Source of the DNA: Fistulifera solaris | Lineage: Eukaryota; Bacillariophyta; Bacillariophyceae; Naviculales; Stauroneidaceae | NCBI GenBank assembly: GCA_030295235.1 | Contig: AP026138.1 | Span: forward strand, 868,001 to 932,000 | DNA: 64,000 bases | Reading direction: 5' to 3' | In this document: positions 31,912-42,538 of the stretch, one piece after another | How positions within the stretch are numbered: position 1 is the first letter of the stretch | How the letters are laid out: each line of letters starts with the position of its first letter | Notes under the pieces: model-generated | The model's database searches: none | Seen by the model: only the letters and a program-made list of their open reading frames with translations | What the model was told of the DNA's origin: nothing | Made by a program: the position numbers and the translations under genes

Positions 31912-32307
31912 TAGTGATCGGTCTCGAGAGTGGCGTTCTCGAGACTCTCGAGAACTGATTTCAGAATTTTCACTCTCAACCCTCAACTCTCACGGATTCG
32001 GAAGAAATTGATGAGATGAGAGTAGTACGAAATTCCTATAGTACTTTTAATAGGAATCCGGAATCTGGAAACAGGACTGTGACTTAAACTACATACCACG
32101 CGCCACGCGCCGTCAGTCCGCCGAACTTCTGCCTACTGTTCGCAGTCTACACTAGATTAGAATGTACGTAGTGGGTACCGGTAAGCCATATTTGTGATGT
32201 CACCTGCTTACGTCACCACTCTCGAGACTCTCGAGACTCTCATGGTCTCGCGCGGCCACTCTCGACTCTCGTCTCGGACCTGCTGGAAAGCACGAGACCG
32301 ATCACTA
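31912..32307. mobile_element. hAT-type MITE with 15-bp TIRs and 8-bp TSD
   Basis: The element is 396 bp. The left terminal inverted repeat TAGTGATCGGTCTCG (31912-31926) is matched exactly by CGAGACCGATCACTA at 32293-32307. The 8-bp flank CAATGAAC is duplicated exactly at 31904-31911 and 32308-32315. An 8-bp duplication with TAGTG-type termini is characteristic of the hAT superfamily. Subterminal regions on both sides carry repeated CTCGAGA / TCTCGAG motifs, as expected for transposase binding sites. There is no coding capacity, so it is non-autonomous. The exact TIRs and TSD suggest a young insertion. Confidence 0.88.
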
Positions 32308-32431
32308 CAATGAACAACGCACACTACTACGACCAACAAGCGACAATTGACAATTACAATTGCTCAATAAAGTTGAGTAAACTATGGAATTCAGTAATAA
32401 GGAAGTGTGAACGGCGAAATGAGCGGACATG

Positions 32432-32510
32432 GGAAACGGCGTTAAAATTCTACGTCTTCGTAGACCGTACGTAAAATTTGGTACCGGAGGCAGAATTTTA
32501 ACGCCTTTCC
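32432..32510. repeat. Hairpin element, copy 1
   Basis: The core runs 32438-32505. The arms GGCGTTAAAATTCT (32438-32451) and AGAATTTTAACGCC (32492-32505) are exact inverted repeats, and the stem extends outward through GGAAA / TTTCC with one bulged C. Read in reverse complement, the whole core aligns with copy 2 at 45542-45610, including the interior (GTACnAA...TACGTA...CTACG). The core is 68 bp against 69 bp in copy 2. There is no coding signal. Confidence 0.8.
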
Positions 32511-32901
32511 GGGCAATGGGCAATGGGCGATTTGAGGATTGCGTTTGCTCTATGTCCTACATCAAACGTCAACCGTTAAACAAAATCAACTCTCCGACTT
32601 GCAAAACCAGTCAGCGACCTGTTATCTCGTGGGCTGTTCCTTGTTCCTTCATTCAAGTGGAAGCTGGAAACAAACCCGACACTCGACGATTGAGGAAGCA
32701 GTTTGTCTTTCTCCTTGCCAACAAATGCCGGATTGACGTCCGAGGTTGAAAGGAAGACATCCAGGAGAAAGACCTATTTGGAAGGACCAGTAGCAAATTC
32801 GCGCTTTATCACTCCTTCTGAATGTGGGAGCAATGGTTCCGATACGTCGATGCAGCAACTACACTCGCATAGAGTTTTTGACAGCATAGGCGAACCGAAA
32901 T
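32511..32901. other. Intergenic between hairpin element and HSF 3' end
   Basis: This 391-bp stretch contains short plus-strand frames (32429-32749, 32703-32918) without recognisable features. A GGGCAATGGGCAATGGGCG short repeat directly follows the hairpin. Confidence 0.45.
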
Positions 32902-33839
32902 TTACGATAGTTGCTTAACTTTTTTACGACCTTTCGGTTGTCCTGCCAAAGACCCAACTGAAGTAACTTGACCGAGTGGTAGAACCGGTTGTATTGCATG
33001 ATTGGCACTAGCCGCCAAAAGCTGAAGTGATATTAGTGGGTATGAAAAAGATGACAGATTTTGTGGAAAAGAAGGAGAGACTAAAGCTCCTGGAAATCCA
33101 CCGACTAAGCTGGCTACACCTGGTTGAGGGATTAAACCAAAAACTGCTCCACCGGCAATCGCTTGAGTTGTGTTCGCTGCAAATGACGGGGTGGAAAGTT
33201 CTGCTGAAGCTCGTCGTTTCTTCGCAGTGCGGGCTTCTATGCGTTGCGTATCAGCGCTGCATTCTGGCGCCTCTGCAGTTGCTGACTTGGCTTCACTTTT
33301 TCCTTCTCCACAAAAAGGAAGCGCATAAAAATCAGGGCCCTCACCAACGGTCGAATGTGTATTTGATTGGCCTTTTACCGGAGTCCTTACAATTACTCTC
33401 GCAATGTCAGGGCGTCCTCTTAAAAACATCTCATGATAGTAGCCTCCACGGTCCTTTCCACAAATTATCCTTTGAAATGAGTACAAAGAGAGCTGTCTTT
33501 GAAACGATGTCAACTTTGTTTGACGAAAGAATCTGGAGACGAAGGTAGTAAAGTTGAGATGACATAGCTTTGATAAGTCTTTCAAATAATGGGCACAAAC
33601 CTCGGTAAAATTTCGCTCACGAATCTAGCAGGCTGATGCAGGATAAAGCATCTTCCATGTTCCTGCCAAGAGACGACATCACTGAGGCCACTCTTCTGCG
33701 TCGTTTCCAACATATCATATAGTCTGACGGGGAACGGATCGACAACGCCACCACGTGGTCCCCTTCTCTTGTTTTTTACCAGATCCTTTGTGACCTCTTC
33801 GATATCGACGTTGAACAAGTCCCGATACGCATCTCCCAT
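32902..33839 (-). CDS. Heat shock factor family transcription factor, 2 exons
   Basis: The exons are 33601-33839 and 32902-33532. The 68-bp intron (GTTTGT...CTCCAG) splits the DNA-binding domain, joining SEILPR to FFRQTKLTSFQRQLSLYSF. The HSF-type winged helix runs from about residue 30 (DPFPVRLYDMLE, VSWQEHGRCFILHQPARF) through GGYYHEMFLRGRPDIARVI; the recognition helix TSFQRQLSLY is intact. No hydrophobic heptad repeat for trimerisation is obvious. A short basic patch (TAKKRRA) follows, and the C-terminal half is rich in hydrophobic, Pro and Gly residues, ending GQPKGRKKVKQLS, a possible nuclear signal. The protein has 289 residues. Diatoms have many HSF genes, so the individual target is unknown. 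Confidence 0.9.
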
Positions 33840-34650
33840 AATTCTTTCTCAAAGATTAAATAATATTCTTTCTCATCCTCTACAAAATACGAAATGCAAG
33901 CGATCCTATGCAAAAATGAAAAAGATGCTTTTCATTTGAAGCGTACCAGTATCGTTCTTCGAGAGAGAAGGACGAGAAAGAGCAGAAGCAGAGGTCGAAA
34001 AGTTTCCATCCCAATAGGCTTGTTTACCACTTTTCTCCGTAGATTGCGAGTTGCCAGTTGCAAGTTGCGAGTGTCATTTTATGAAACCAATAAGCAGTAT
34101 CTCGTACAGTGCACTTCATACTGCATGACAGGTAACAATAAGTACTACGAAACAACAAGCATCCGTTGTCAGTTGCAACAAGTTCTTGCAACAAACAGAA
34201 GCCCAGAAGCCCACAAAAAGTCTAAGGTTATTTGACTTCTGATTGCCGACCGGCTTACGAAAATTAATGGTATTCTGTAGAGGGAATTTTCGATAGGCTT
34301 AGTGTTCTCTCTTTTCTCTCCAGACTCTTGACCGAGACTATACTGTGTATAAATAAAATCCTAGAGAGCTGAACCTGTGGACCCGACTAACCATCAATAC
34401 TTGCATCGTCCCTCAAATCCAGCGATTGGATAGGTGTTGGAGTTCAATTAGATGAGGGAGATTTAAACTGGGAAGTAAGTAGAAGGCAACGACAATTTAG
34501 TCTTCCTCCACTCATTGCTAGATTGGTGATTCGATCACGAAACAAAACACCTTTCTATGAGTTTATTTCTACCGCCTGTACGCAATATGAAAGGTGTCGT
34601 TTCGTTTTTTTCCAACAAATCACCAGGCGAAAGGCTCGTCATATCGAGCC
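33840..34650. other. Intergenic, HSF promoter side
   Basis: This 811-bp region has no recognisable gene. A GCGAGTTGCCAGTTGCAAGTTGCGAG run of imperfect 7-9 bp repeats lies near 34046. Confidence 0.5.
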
Positions 34651-36072
34651 TCACAAAAACGCCCGAAGATCAAATTCCGGTCGCATCTCGTTGACTCTCT
34701 CTTCGCCGTTGCAACCGAGCCTCTTTTGCCCAAAGTGCCAGCCTATTCTGTTCTCTGCGATCCATTTCACTTGCAACCATCTCGATCCACTGATCGGAAG
34801 CTGGCGTCTTTGCCAAGCACTTTGTAAGACGGCTGTTGCATTCGTATCCTTTCTAATGGAATTATACCATTCGCGACCATCCGGAAAGTACTCCCAAATC
34901 CACGAAGACTGCGGAGGATACTCCTGATACAGAACATACCATTTGTACAGCAAACCAGGTAAAAGGAACCAATCACGCTTCCGGGAAGACTCGTCGTCTA
35001 AGATTTTCTTCATGCGTGGTACTTTAGCTTGAAACCACCTGGACTCGATTGGTAAATGTGACGCTGTAGCAAACGAAAATGGTAAACCTTCATCCAGTGT
35101 CCAAGTGCGAATGCTAGGCTCTGTGGAAAGATGACATGGGACGAAAGAGGGATGCGTTCCAATCCAGTGTTCCATGGAGTACCGCCGACGGCCCAACGTT
35201 GACTCCCATTCCTCGAAAATGAGACCAAGAAGTTCATTGGGTCGCTGTTCCAGCATTTCGTTGACTCTCACTTCAAAATCTTTCGGAGGGATCAGTCGAT
35301 TAATATAGTCACATCGCGAAACGAAGAAATTTCCAGGAAAGAAGAAGGTCCACATCGGCTGGAACAATAGACCACACGTCGTACACTGATCCATGTTTCT
35401 CAGACATTCACCGGAAGTGATAGCACGCATCATATGACGACGCCAAGGGATGTTCCATCGTCCTGACGAGTAGGATCCTTTGTTGTGCATGTAGATGACA
35501 TTTCGATAGGGAAAAGATTTGCAGAATTCGTAAGCCTTTTGCAAAGTAATTTCTTCATAGCCAGCTCTGTGATGCTCCATATGAACACACTTCAGACCGT
35601 TTGCAGTACATTGTTTTTGAACGTTGGCTGCAAACGATTCACCGAATAAGAGAACATGACCCACGGTGTTGTAGTAAATTGTAAGATCATTGCTCGTTGC
35701 GGCGTACGACTCTCCAATTTGTTGCAGCTGCTCGGAAACTGTAGCTTCCGCTTCTGCAACGTCGGGAAGTGCCGCATTGGCAAAAATGTTGTAAAATATG
35801 GCAACAGCGTGGCGGTCGCTTGAGTTTTGACTCAGAAAAGGATTTTCTGTAATGATCATTCTATCTTCGAAAGGAGGCGAGTTGATGCTTTCCGGTACAA
35901 CAAAATTGGGAAGCACAGCCAAGTCGATAGGCGAAACTCCTTCGTCGAGAAGCTTCAATGAGGAATTTTCTATAAGCATTTGCATAAAAAGTATTTGCGC
36001 CGTTAAAATAAAGATACAACAACAGGAAAGACTCAACCGAGTTGATGCCGGCTTATTTCTCTTCCACATCAT
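34651..36072 (-). CDS. Type II membrane protein, putative glycosyltransferase-like
   Basis: The protein has 473 residues from the ATG at 36072. A short basic N-terminus (MMWKRNKPASTR) precedes one membrane span (LSLSCCCIFILTAQILFMQML), which suggests a Golgi type II topology. The luminal domain has VAIFYNIFANA, IYYNTVGH, a VIYMHNKGSYSSGRWNIPWR motif, clustered Cys (CLRNMDQCTTCGLLF), FPGNFFVSRCDYINRLIPP and MEHWIGTHPSFVPC. HNKGSY, GNFF and CDYI are motifs I associate with a large algal/stramenopile family annotated as glycosyltransferase-like. No DxD motif could be assigned as catalytic. The N-linked-type site NSSDR fits a secretory protein. The function is inferred from topology and motif style. 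Confidence 0.68.
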   Translation of the reverse strand: MMWKRNKPASTRLSLSCCCIFILTAQILFMQMLIENSSLKLLDEGVSPIDLAVLPNFVVPESINSPPFEDRMIITENPFLSQNSSDRHAVAIFYNIFANAALPDVAEAEATVSEQLQQIGESYAATSNDLTIYYNTVGHVLLFGESFAANVQKQCTANGLKCVHMEHHRAGYEEITLQKAYEFCKSFPYRNVIYMHNKGSYSSGRWNIPWRRHMMRAITSGECLRNMDQCTTCGLLFQPMWTFFFPGNFFVSRCDYINRLIPPKDFEVRVNEMLEQRPNELLGLIFEEWESTLGRRRYSMEHWIGTHPSFVPCHLSTEPSIRTWTLDEGLPFSFATASHLPIESRWFQAKVPRMKKILDDESSRKRDWFLLPGLLYKWYVLYQEYPPQSSWIWEYFPDGREWYNSIRKDTNATAVLQSAWQRRQLPISGSRWLQVKWIAENRIGWHFGQKRLGCNGEERVNEMRPEFDLRAFL

Positions 36073-36280
36073 GTGTTGTGCGCGTCTTGATCGTCTTGTT
36101 TGAAAACGAAACAGGCCGGTCAACCCTGTGAATGCATAAACAATTCACTTTAACAAATACTTGCAGAATGCTGGCTATGAAATAATGAAAAGAATTGCAT
36201 GCAACGCATCATCGTACTCTCGTCGTCGCCAAGGTCATCGCCCGCGGCAAAAACGCTTCGCATACAAAGATGATACAGTA

Positions 36281-36425
36281 CAACGCTTCCAATGTCTACG
36301 CTTCTTGTACGTGGCCGCCGTAGGAAATTTATCTCTGCATGGGAACCCGGATATTGAGTATATCGCCATCCCATCATCCAATTTTTGCATGTACAGGGCA
36401 CAGAGGTCAACGTTTCGTTGCGCAG
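36281..36425. repeat. 145-bp direct repeat, copy A
   Basis: It starts CAACGCTTCCAATGTCTACG and matches 36709-36853 almost exactly, with an offset of 428 bp. On the minus strand both copies read through CTCKNWMMGWRYTQYPGSHA without a stop, but no larger protein is evident. Confidence 0.88.
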
Positions 36426-36501
36426 AGTATTGGCTTGGTATCGGAAAGCAATAATGGCCACCGACTTGAAAACAAAACGTTGATGGAACGAATAATGCAT
36501 C

Positions 36502-36575
36502 GCTTCGAATGTCTACGCGATTTCACGTAGCTCTCGTAGGAAATTTATCGACAGAGGGGGACCCGGATATTGCCT
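36502..36575. repeat. Degenerate third copy of the 145-bp repeat
   Basis: This ~75-bp stretch (GCTTCGAATGTCTACGCG, then GTAGGAAATTTATCG, then GACCCGGATATTG) matches the first half of copies A and B with substitutions and gaps. It lies between them. Confidence 0.7.
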
Positions 36576-36708
36576 AATTTCGATCAGACCCTTTTTTGCT
36601 TCTTTTGGACACCAATGTCCACAATACTTTTCCGAACATCACTGATATGTGTATTGAAACAATATTCACATTTGATTTTACCTTGAAACATAGAAAAGTA
36701 CAAAGATA

Positions 36709-36853
36709 CAACGCTTCCAATGTCTACGCTTCTTGTACGTGGCCGCCGTAGGAAATTTATCTCTGCATGGGAACCCGGATATTGAGTATATCGCCATCCC
36801 ATCATCCAATTTTTGCATGTACAGTGCACAGAGGTCAACGTTTCCTTGCGCAG
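36709..36853. repeat. 145-bp direct repeat, copy B
   Basis: Near-identical to 36281-36425; the visible differences are single bases (for example GTACAGTGCACAG for GTACAGGGCACAG). The rest of 36073-37062 holds no recognisable gene. Confidence 0.88.
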
Positions 36854-37062
36854 CGTTAGGAGTTGTTTAATGTAGATGAAACGTCACAACAAGTCTTAGA
36901 GAAAATCTTGATCTAGAGGAAGGCTTCTGCAAAATATTTGTTACATAATGATTATGGCTTCTACGAAACTAGATTCCTAGAGTGAACCATCGTGCGTTCT
37001 CTGCAATATAATGCGGATGATGCAATGATTCGTCGTCGAAGCACAAGTAACTTACTTCGGTA

Positions 37063-38280
37063 TTAAAATGGCAATAGGTCCGCGAAAGCATCTTTCTGCT
37101 TTTGCTGCTTCTGTTGCAAATTGTTGCTCATATTCGAAATAGCAGACGATCCACCGTGATAGCTCATCACTGGAGCATTCGTGGAATGAAACGGCATACC
37201 CATCATCGGAGCGTTTTGATTGTACATTCCGCCCATCGTACCCATCGTTTGACTCGCCATACCATTCATTTGTTGCATCCCGTTCAATTGATTCATTTGC
37301 GTCATTCCGTTGCTCCCGAATGGCATTTGCTGCGGTTGTTGCAGCATCATTCCGTTTGTCATGTTGTTTCCTGGCACTGCCATCATCCCCGAAATGGGAT
37401 ACATTCCCGTCGAATGTGTTTGATTAAAAGTAGAAAAATTATTCTGATTCATGTTGCCGGCATTCATCATCAACGGCATATTGCTGATACCGTTCGCCGA
37501 TGCAGTATTCATTACTGGTTTTTTGTTGGCTGGCTCGGATGCCTGTGCATTTGTTGTGTTGCCGTTTATAAAGGCAAATGACGAAGCATTGTTTCCTGTA
37601 GCTGATACAGACGCAAAGTCGCCAAACATGTCAGACGAACTTGGGGCTGGGTTGCTAACAGGCACACTCGGCGCAACAGGAGCGAAAGGGTCGGTTGCAG
37701 CATGAGCAGCAATCGGAGCAGCTACGCCACTGGAGACTACGGGAGCCGTATCGAAGGAAGCAAAATCCAGAAAATCCGCCGCGGGTTGCGATGCTGCGAG
37801 AGGCGGTGCCGCAAATGACATGGAAGTTGGCTGAGAGGCAGCAGACGTCTTCTGGAAAGCTGGAGCCGGTGTGTAGCTACTCGCACTTTCCGATGCTGTA
37901 GTTGCGATTGGCTGCTCTGAATAATACCTTTTATGTTCGTAAGCATCCACAACAAAGCGTTTGAAGACTTCGATAGAGCTTCCTGTTGTAGGTCTTCCTC
38001 CTTGCCCGACTGGCGGTGCTTTTGCTAACCACGTTGCTTCGCAATAAGCATTGCCTTTTCGCTCCAATTCGTCGACTTCTTCATGCGTCCAGCTACTCAT
38101 TGTAATCGATTTGCAGCGATGACTGACAGCTTGATGAGAAGTCTTACATTCATTGCAAACAAAGGTGTGAAATTTGATGCAAATCGTCCCAAAACCCAAC
38201 TTTTTCGTCTGATGACAATTCGGGCATGTCGTATTCTGCTTTGCCAGTTGGCGTACGCGGTCTTCCGGGGACAAAGGCAT
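37063..38280 (-). CDS. ArfGAP-domain protein
   Basis: The protein has 405 residues from the ATG at 38280 (MPLSPEDRVRQLAKQ). The zinc finger is at about residues 19-46: CPNCHQTKKLGFGTI, then FHTFVCNEC, with the C-x2-C spacing of ArfGAPs. It is followed by VSHRCKSITMSSWTHEEV, where the Arg is the expected arginine finger. The domain ends around residue 120 (SSIEVFKRFVVDAYEHKRYY). ArfGAPs stimulate GTP hydrolysis on Arf in vesicle traffic. The rest is Ala/Pro- then Asn/Met/Gln-rich, with DFASFD, TDPF and FGDFAS motifs of the kind bound by clathrin and AP adaptors. It most resembles the plant AGD14 / SMAP-like class rather than the long multidomain GAPs. Confidence 0.88.
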   Translation of the reverse strand: MPLSPEDRVRQLAKQNTTCPNCHQTKKLGFGTICIKFHTFVCNECKTSHQAVSHRCKSITMSSWTHEEVDELERKGNAYCEATWLAKAPPVGQGGRPTTGSSIEVFKRFVVDAYEHKRYYSEQPIATTASESASSYTPAPAFQKTSAASQPTSMSFAAPPLAASQPAADFLDFASFDTAPVVSSGVAAPIAAHAATDPFAPVAPSVPVSNPAPSSSDMFGDFASVSATGNNASSFAFINGNTTNAQASEPANKKPVMNTASANGISNMPLMMNAGNMNQNNFSTFNQTHSTGMYPISGMMAVPGNNMTNGMMLQQPQQMPFGSNGMTQMNQLNGMQQMNGMASQTMGTMGGMYNQNAPMMGMPFHSTNAPVMSYHGGSSAISNMSNNLQQKQQKQKDAFADLLPF

Positions 38281-38744
38281 GTTATTTAGCAACCGCTTAA
38301 AGAGTTGTGATTGTATCTAGAAACAATGCCGACAGTTGCGAGAAGCTTCAAAGTATAATGATGTGGTTTGGTTCAACAAAAAGCGAAGAAAAAAATTATG
38401 GTCATCGTCGTGTCGCGTGTTTTGTGTCTTTTTTATAACCTTACGGGACTGAGGTCCCTTGGAGTCGCGTGCAAAACTCCGTACGTCTCCTAGCGGAGCT
38501 TGTAGCTAAGGCAATTGAAGCGTCGCCTATTTGTGATAATATTCCATCAAATAATGAGCACGTCATCTAACGCCGCATTGATATCTCTAATGCCAAGTAA
38601 TTGTCCGCTGATATAAGCGTAATCGTGATGTTAGTTGAATTTAGAGAATCGACTATATTCTATATTCGATAAGCTTTAACATTCGATTAGATTACTGTTA
38701 CTTAGCTGTAAGTAATCCGAATGTAGTAATGGCAAAATTGCGCC
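38281..38744. other. Intergenic, ArfGAP promoter side
   Basis: This 464-bp region lies between two minus-strand genes. Nothing is recognised. Confidence 0.5.
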
Positions 38745-39780
38745 TCAAGATGACGTGACGGGTTTGCGAGACTTGTACCCCTTCGAGGACGACGATGACG
38801 CTATGGGCAGTTGTGAACTCGACATTGAATGCCCAGATTCCTTGCTTAAACCTCTCGACTCTCTCGAAGAAGGTGCTTCTTTTGTAGATTTTCGATTGCT
38901 GCTACTCGTTTGCGGTGAACTCTTCGCCGCCTGCTCTCTCGACGATGATTTGCGATCACCTCGAGGTGATTTTCGCGCGTTACTTGGCGTTCGTGGTGAC
39001 TTTGCAGACGGCGGTGGTTTTGGAATGGAGAGGTGTTCCTTCTCTGACTTTTTTCGTATTTGAGTTCGCGCTACAGGTCGAGTGTTGAGATTCTTTGAGA
39101 TAATTCTGTTCTCTGGAAGGCCGTACTTTCTTTCGTCCGCTTTTACTTTCGCGTTTCCTGTGCTCTCTATTTTCTTTATGAATTTTCATTGCAAGCATAA
39201 AATCACCAAGTGCCTTTTTGTGAGCAAACATCCGCAGTTCATGACTCCATTTCTTAGAGACTTTCGCTAGTTTTCTTTCGCGCTCTTTTCGTTCGGATGA
39301 AGATTGAGCATAACTCATTTGCCGTTGCGCTTCCAGCACTTCATCCACACAGGCTTTTTGTAATTTCAAAATGATAGGCGAGAAGTAGGATTCAAAGCCT
39401 CGTGTCGGACTCCGCGTAACGATTTTGCTCATGTGAAGGTTTTCGGGGTCTTCTAATTCGCTGACAATCAAGCCTTCGAGTGCTTCTGTATATTCAGTTT
39501 CGCCGCGATTGCGAATCTCCTCTATAAAAACGGCCGTCTCTTCCTGCATATTTTCCATTTCTTCGTCACCCCAGAAAAGATCATCGTATTTTGCATTATA
39601 AAGCGCCCCCGGATAACTGTATTCCGTGCACAAGGGAGTGTCATTATCATCCATGTCAAAGCGAACGACTCGCCGTCTGTGTCTCCTTTTTCGTTTTGTT
39701 GTTTTAGCCGTTCGATCCTTTTCTTTCGCTGTGACGACTTCTTCGGGAGGTATTGTTTCATCCGGCATGCTGGAAACCAT
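38745..39780 (-). CDS. Basic Ser-rich protein of unknown function, frame broken once
   Basis: The start is the ATG at 39780 (MVSSMPDETIPPEEVV). Residues ~35-75 read RRVVRFDMDDNDTPLCTEYS, then LYNAKYDDLFWGDEEMENM. This V-R-F...Y...D-LFW pattern recurs in many stramenopile proteins of unknown function. A helical charged middle follows (SEDPE-like, then YAQSSSERKERERKLAKVSKKW). The frame then stops after VTTNAK, but another frame continues with a coherent Ser/Pro/Lys-rich tail (KSEKEHLSIPKPPPSAKSPR to GYKSRKPVTSS). One extra base in the T6 run at 39049-39054 joins them into 344 residues. No signal peptide or known domain is visible. Confidence 0.7.
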
Positions 39781-40436
39781 GGTGTGTTGTTTGAATGTCA
39801 ATTGTGCTGTCAAGGAAAGGAGCCGCGGTGCTGCTGTGCGCTGTCAACTTCCTTTCCATCGCGACGAGATGCGCGAGCGCGAGGTGCGAGCTTCGATGGC
39901 ACCGTGATTGGATTTTTAGTTCGTTGTAATTCGGTGACCGGAGACGCCATAATCCATAATTATGAAATCGCTCCCTTCGAACGATGTCTGTTCTCTACTT
40001 AATGACTGGGTGCGACGGATTTACTCTAGATCTTAGATTTACAAAGCTTGAATGAAACTACATAAGCCACATAAGCCCAACAGAAGGCTGTAGTCCACAA
40101 TGTCCGCCGTATTCGTAAAACGTGAAATCAGCAAGTCAACGAAAACGAAAATGTAAAATGTACTTATTGATGCAGTGTTGGCACAATTCAGAATAACAGT
40201 ACTGTAGTACGACAGTAGGTCCATTCATGACTGGCTCTAGTTTATTCAGTCATGGAAACGTTGGAATACACATTAGCCTACAGTGTACGTCCATCGTCCG
40301 CAAGAACAATCGCAAACACCAATCAAACGTTATTGCAAATAATAAGAACAGGCAGAACAAATGAATCGACGATGATAGAAACGAGATAAAGCAAAACGTT
40401 GTTACTTGATATCTTTGTTGAAAGTTACTAAGAAAT
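39781..40436. other. Divergent promoter region (unknown gene / RRP36)
   Basis: This 656-bp region lies between divergent genes. Nothing beyond short frames and AT-rich sequence is recognised. Confidence 0.5.
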
Positions 40437-41450
40437 ATGTCTACTACATCGGATGACGAGTCGACTTTCTCGGCGAACTCTTCTTCCGACGACGACAGCA
40501 GTACACCCAGCACAGAGAACCGCTACAACAGTTACTCGAACGATGATGATGAGGATGAGCAGGAAGTAACAAGAAATCGAAAGCTAAACAAGAGCGAAGA
40601 GAGTGATGATTCGACAAGCGAGAGTGCGAGCGATGAGGACGAGGACGACGATAGTGAGGACGAAGAACAAAAGCGCGAGTCAATGTCGCATCTTCCGTTG
40701 GGACAGCGCATCCAGCTCGAAGAAAGCTTTGGTGTGCGAAAGATGAGACAGAAAGATGCAAAAGACACGATTACTAGTTCTAAAAAAGTCAAAAAGAAGA
40801 GCTCAAGTAAAGAGAGTAGCGCGGGTACAACTAAAACGAAGAAGAAATCGAAACACGCGCCTACTGAAGCTTCCTCGAAACGCTCCGATTTCTTTGCTAC
40901 GCTTCGACAAACACAAATTGGAGGAGTCGGTACCGGTATTGATTTAGGAGCACATCGGTACCAACCAAAAGATCCTCGAATTAGCAATTTGCACGGTCAC
41001 CTACAAGAAGATCATTTCCAACAGAATTTTGCATTCGTGCAGGACTTGCGGAAGAATGAAATAAAGACGTTACAACGCAACATTCATGCTTGGAAAACAC
41101 CGGGGAAGAAGGGCCAGCAGTTGCGGCGGAAACTGGGTTTGACCGGGGGTACCAGCAGCTTGCAACAAGACCAAGAGCGATTGAAGCAATTGCGGCATGA
41201 AATGGCGGAATGGGAACGACAAGAGATTGAACGAGTTGCTCATCGCTCGGTGAAACAGAAGTTGCAAGATCAAGCGGCCACGACGGGTAAATTTTACTTC
41301 CCCAAACGAAGAGATCTACGAAGAATGCAAGATGACGCCAAAATGGAAGAATTGCGGAAACGTAAAGGAGAAGGTGCTGTGGAAAAGGTTCTAGCCAAGC
41401 GTCGAAAGAAGAACAAGTCAAAAGATGCTAGTCTAATGGGAGCAAAGTAA
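40437..41450 (+). CDS. RRP36: rRNA-processing protein RRP36
   Basis: The protein has 337 residues in one exon from AATATG at 40437. The N-terminal ~85 residues are Ser/Asp/Glu-rich, followed by a Lys-rich stretch. From residue ~180 the RRP36 domain is clear: KDPRISNLHGHLQEDHFQQN, then FAFVQDLRKNEIKTLQ, then a helical segment and GKFYFPKRRDLRRM, ending in KVLAKRRKKNKSKD. RRP36 is a nucleolar component of the small-subunit processome, needed for early 18S pre-rRNA cleavage. The length and acidic-then-basic layout fit the family. Confidence 0.9.
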   Translation: MSTTSDDESTFSANSSSDDDSSTPSTENRYNSYSNDDDEDEQEVTRNRKLNKSEESDDSTSESASDEDEDDDSEDEEQKRESMSHLPLGQRIQLEESFGVRKMRQKDAKDTITSSKKVKKKSSSKESSAGTTKTKKKSKHAPTEASSKRSDFFATLRQTQIGGVGTGIDLGAHRYQPKDPRISNLHGHLQEDHFQQNFAFVQDLRKNEIKTLQRNIHAWKTPGKKGQQLRRKLGLTGGTSSLQQDQERLKQLRHEMAEWERQEIERVAHRSVKQKLQDQAATTGKFYFPKRRDLRRMQDDAKMEELRKRKGEGAVEKVLAKRRKKNKSKDASLMGAK

Positions 41451-41727
41451 CCGGTCTTTCGTGTCTAGGAAATGACCTCATACTGTGACCAGTTTTTTTG
41501 CATTCGCTATTGCGTGTAAGCGGTTTCAAGGTGAAGACTCGTTTCGGTGACACTTCCCGATTGGTCTCGTTGATAACACTCACCTTGTTCGCCTACACGG
41601 ACCGATGAGTTCTTATCCGACTTTCTACCTGCCAAGCGCTTGATGGAGCGGATAGTAGCAGCCGCACGGCATTGGCTACCATAACATTTTCATTTTTGGT
41701 TTTGTGTTGGATTGCCCCAGTTGGCCC

Positions 41728-42275
41728 ATGCAGAACAAACTACGAAGAATGAATATTGCCTCAGCTGATTGCGATTATCGATGGCTGCATACATCTATGC
41801 AAGCGCTTCTCAAGAAAATGCAAACTGGACGAACCTTCACCATCTATAGTACATACAAGACCTACTTCCCCGAAATTTTGCATTTGATTGATCTTTGTAT
41901 TGGTTTGGCAAATAAGGCGCTGGGTCCACGAGAAATCAGATCTAATAGTTCGCCTTGGCGGACAAAATCGCTTTTCTCTCCGATGACTGCCCCATTGCTC
42001 TTGGTGGTGCTGTGGACAACCTGGCTGAACTATGTTTTTCATTTGCGCGTAGTCAATGTCCGAACAAGGATGCAGTGGTGACGTTGCAAGTGAATAAAGC
42101 GCTGCTGATGAATTGGTACATACGTCGAATCCAATTTTCTCTATCGTTGACAAGCATGATCAATCGAATCAACCAAACGATCGATGATATTGTTCCTGAA
42201 AGTTCTTGGCAATTTTGGCCCCATGTTATTAACAATTGCCTGGTGCTGTGGAGCGGTTTGCCGTTCCTTAGATAA
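41728..42275 (+). pseudogene. Possible gene or gene remnant, two frames
   Basis: One frame (41728 on) reads SADCDYRWLHTSMQALLKKM and FPEILHLIDLCIGLANKAL. Another (about 41955-42275) reads LADKIAFLSDDCPIALGG, AVDNLAELCFSFARSQCPN and MLMNW-like helices. Both look more protein-like than random, and one missing base near 41958-41962 would join them into ~182 residues. No family is recognised and the end is not typical of a finished protein. It could be a small gene with a sequence error, or a decayed fragment. Confidence 0.3.
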
Positions 42276-42538
42276 AGTCGCATCACGATGTTGCTGTTTA
42301 AATTTGTTAGCCCCAAGAAGGATGAATGAATTGCAGCATCATTTCATTAGTGGCAGCAACGCGTTGCAAGCCTTTGTTTAGTTGCCGGTAAGGAACTTAG
42401 GTAGGACTTGCCTGGATAGATACTACATTTACACACTCCTAGATTATTTTATTTCCGTTTCATTACATATTACGACAGCTATACCCGCACGCGACAATTA
42501 TCGTTATTAGTATTACGGAGTACTTGCTAAACCGAGCT

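Noticed and set aside
36150-36838. Real exons for the shared minus-strand segment CTCKNWMMGWRYTQYPGSHA
   Set aside because: The shared reading comes from the 145-bp direct repeat; nothing beyond the repeat is conserved and no splice partners are seen.
38755-39063. Plus-strand acidic protein of about 100 residues
   Set aside because: It lies antisense to the Ser/Pro/Lys-rich tail of the minus-strand gene, and acidic composition is the expected complement of that tail.
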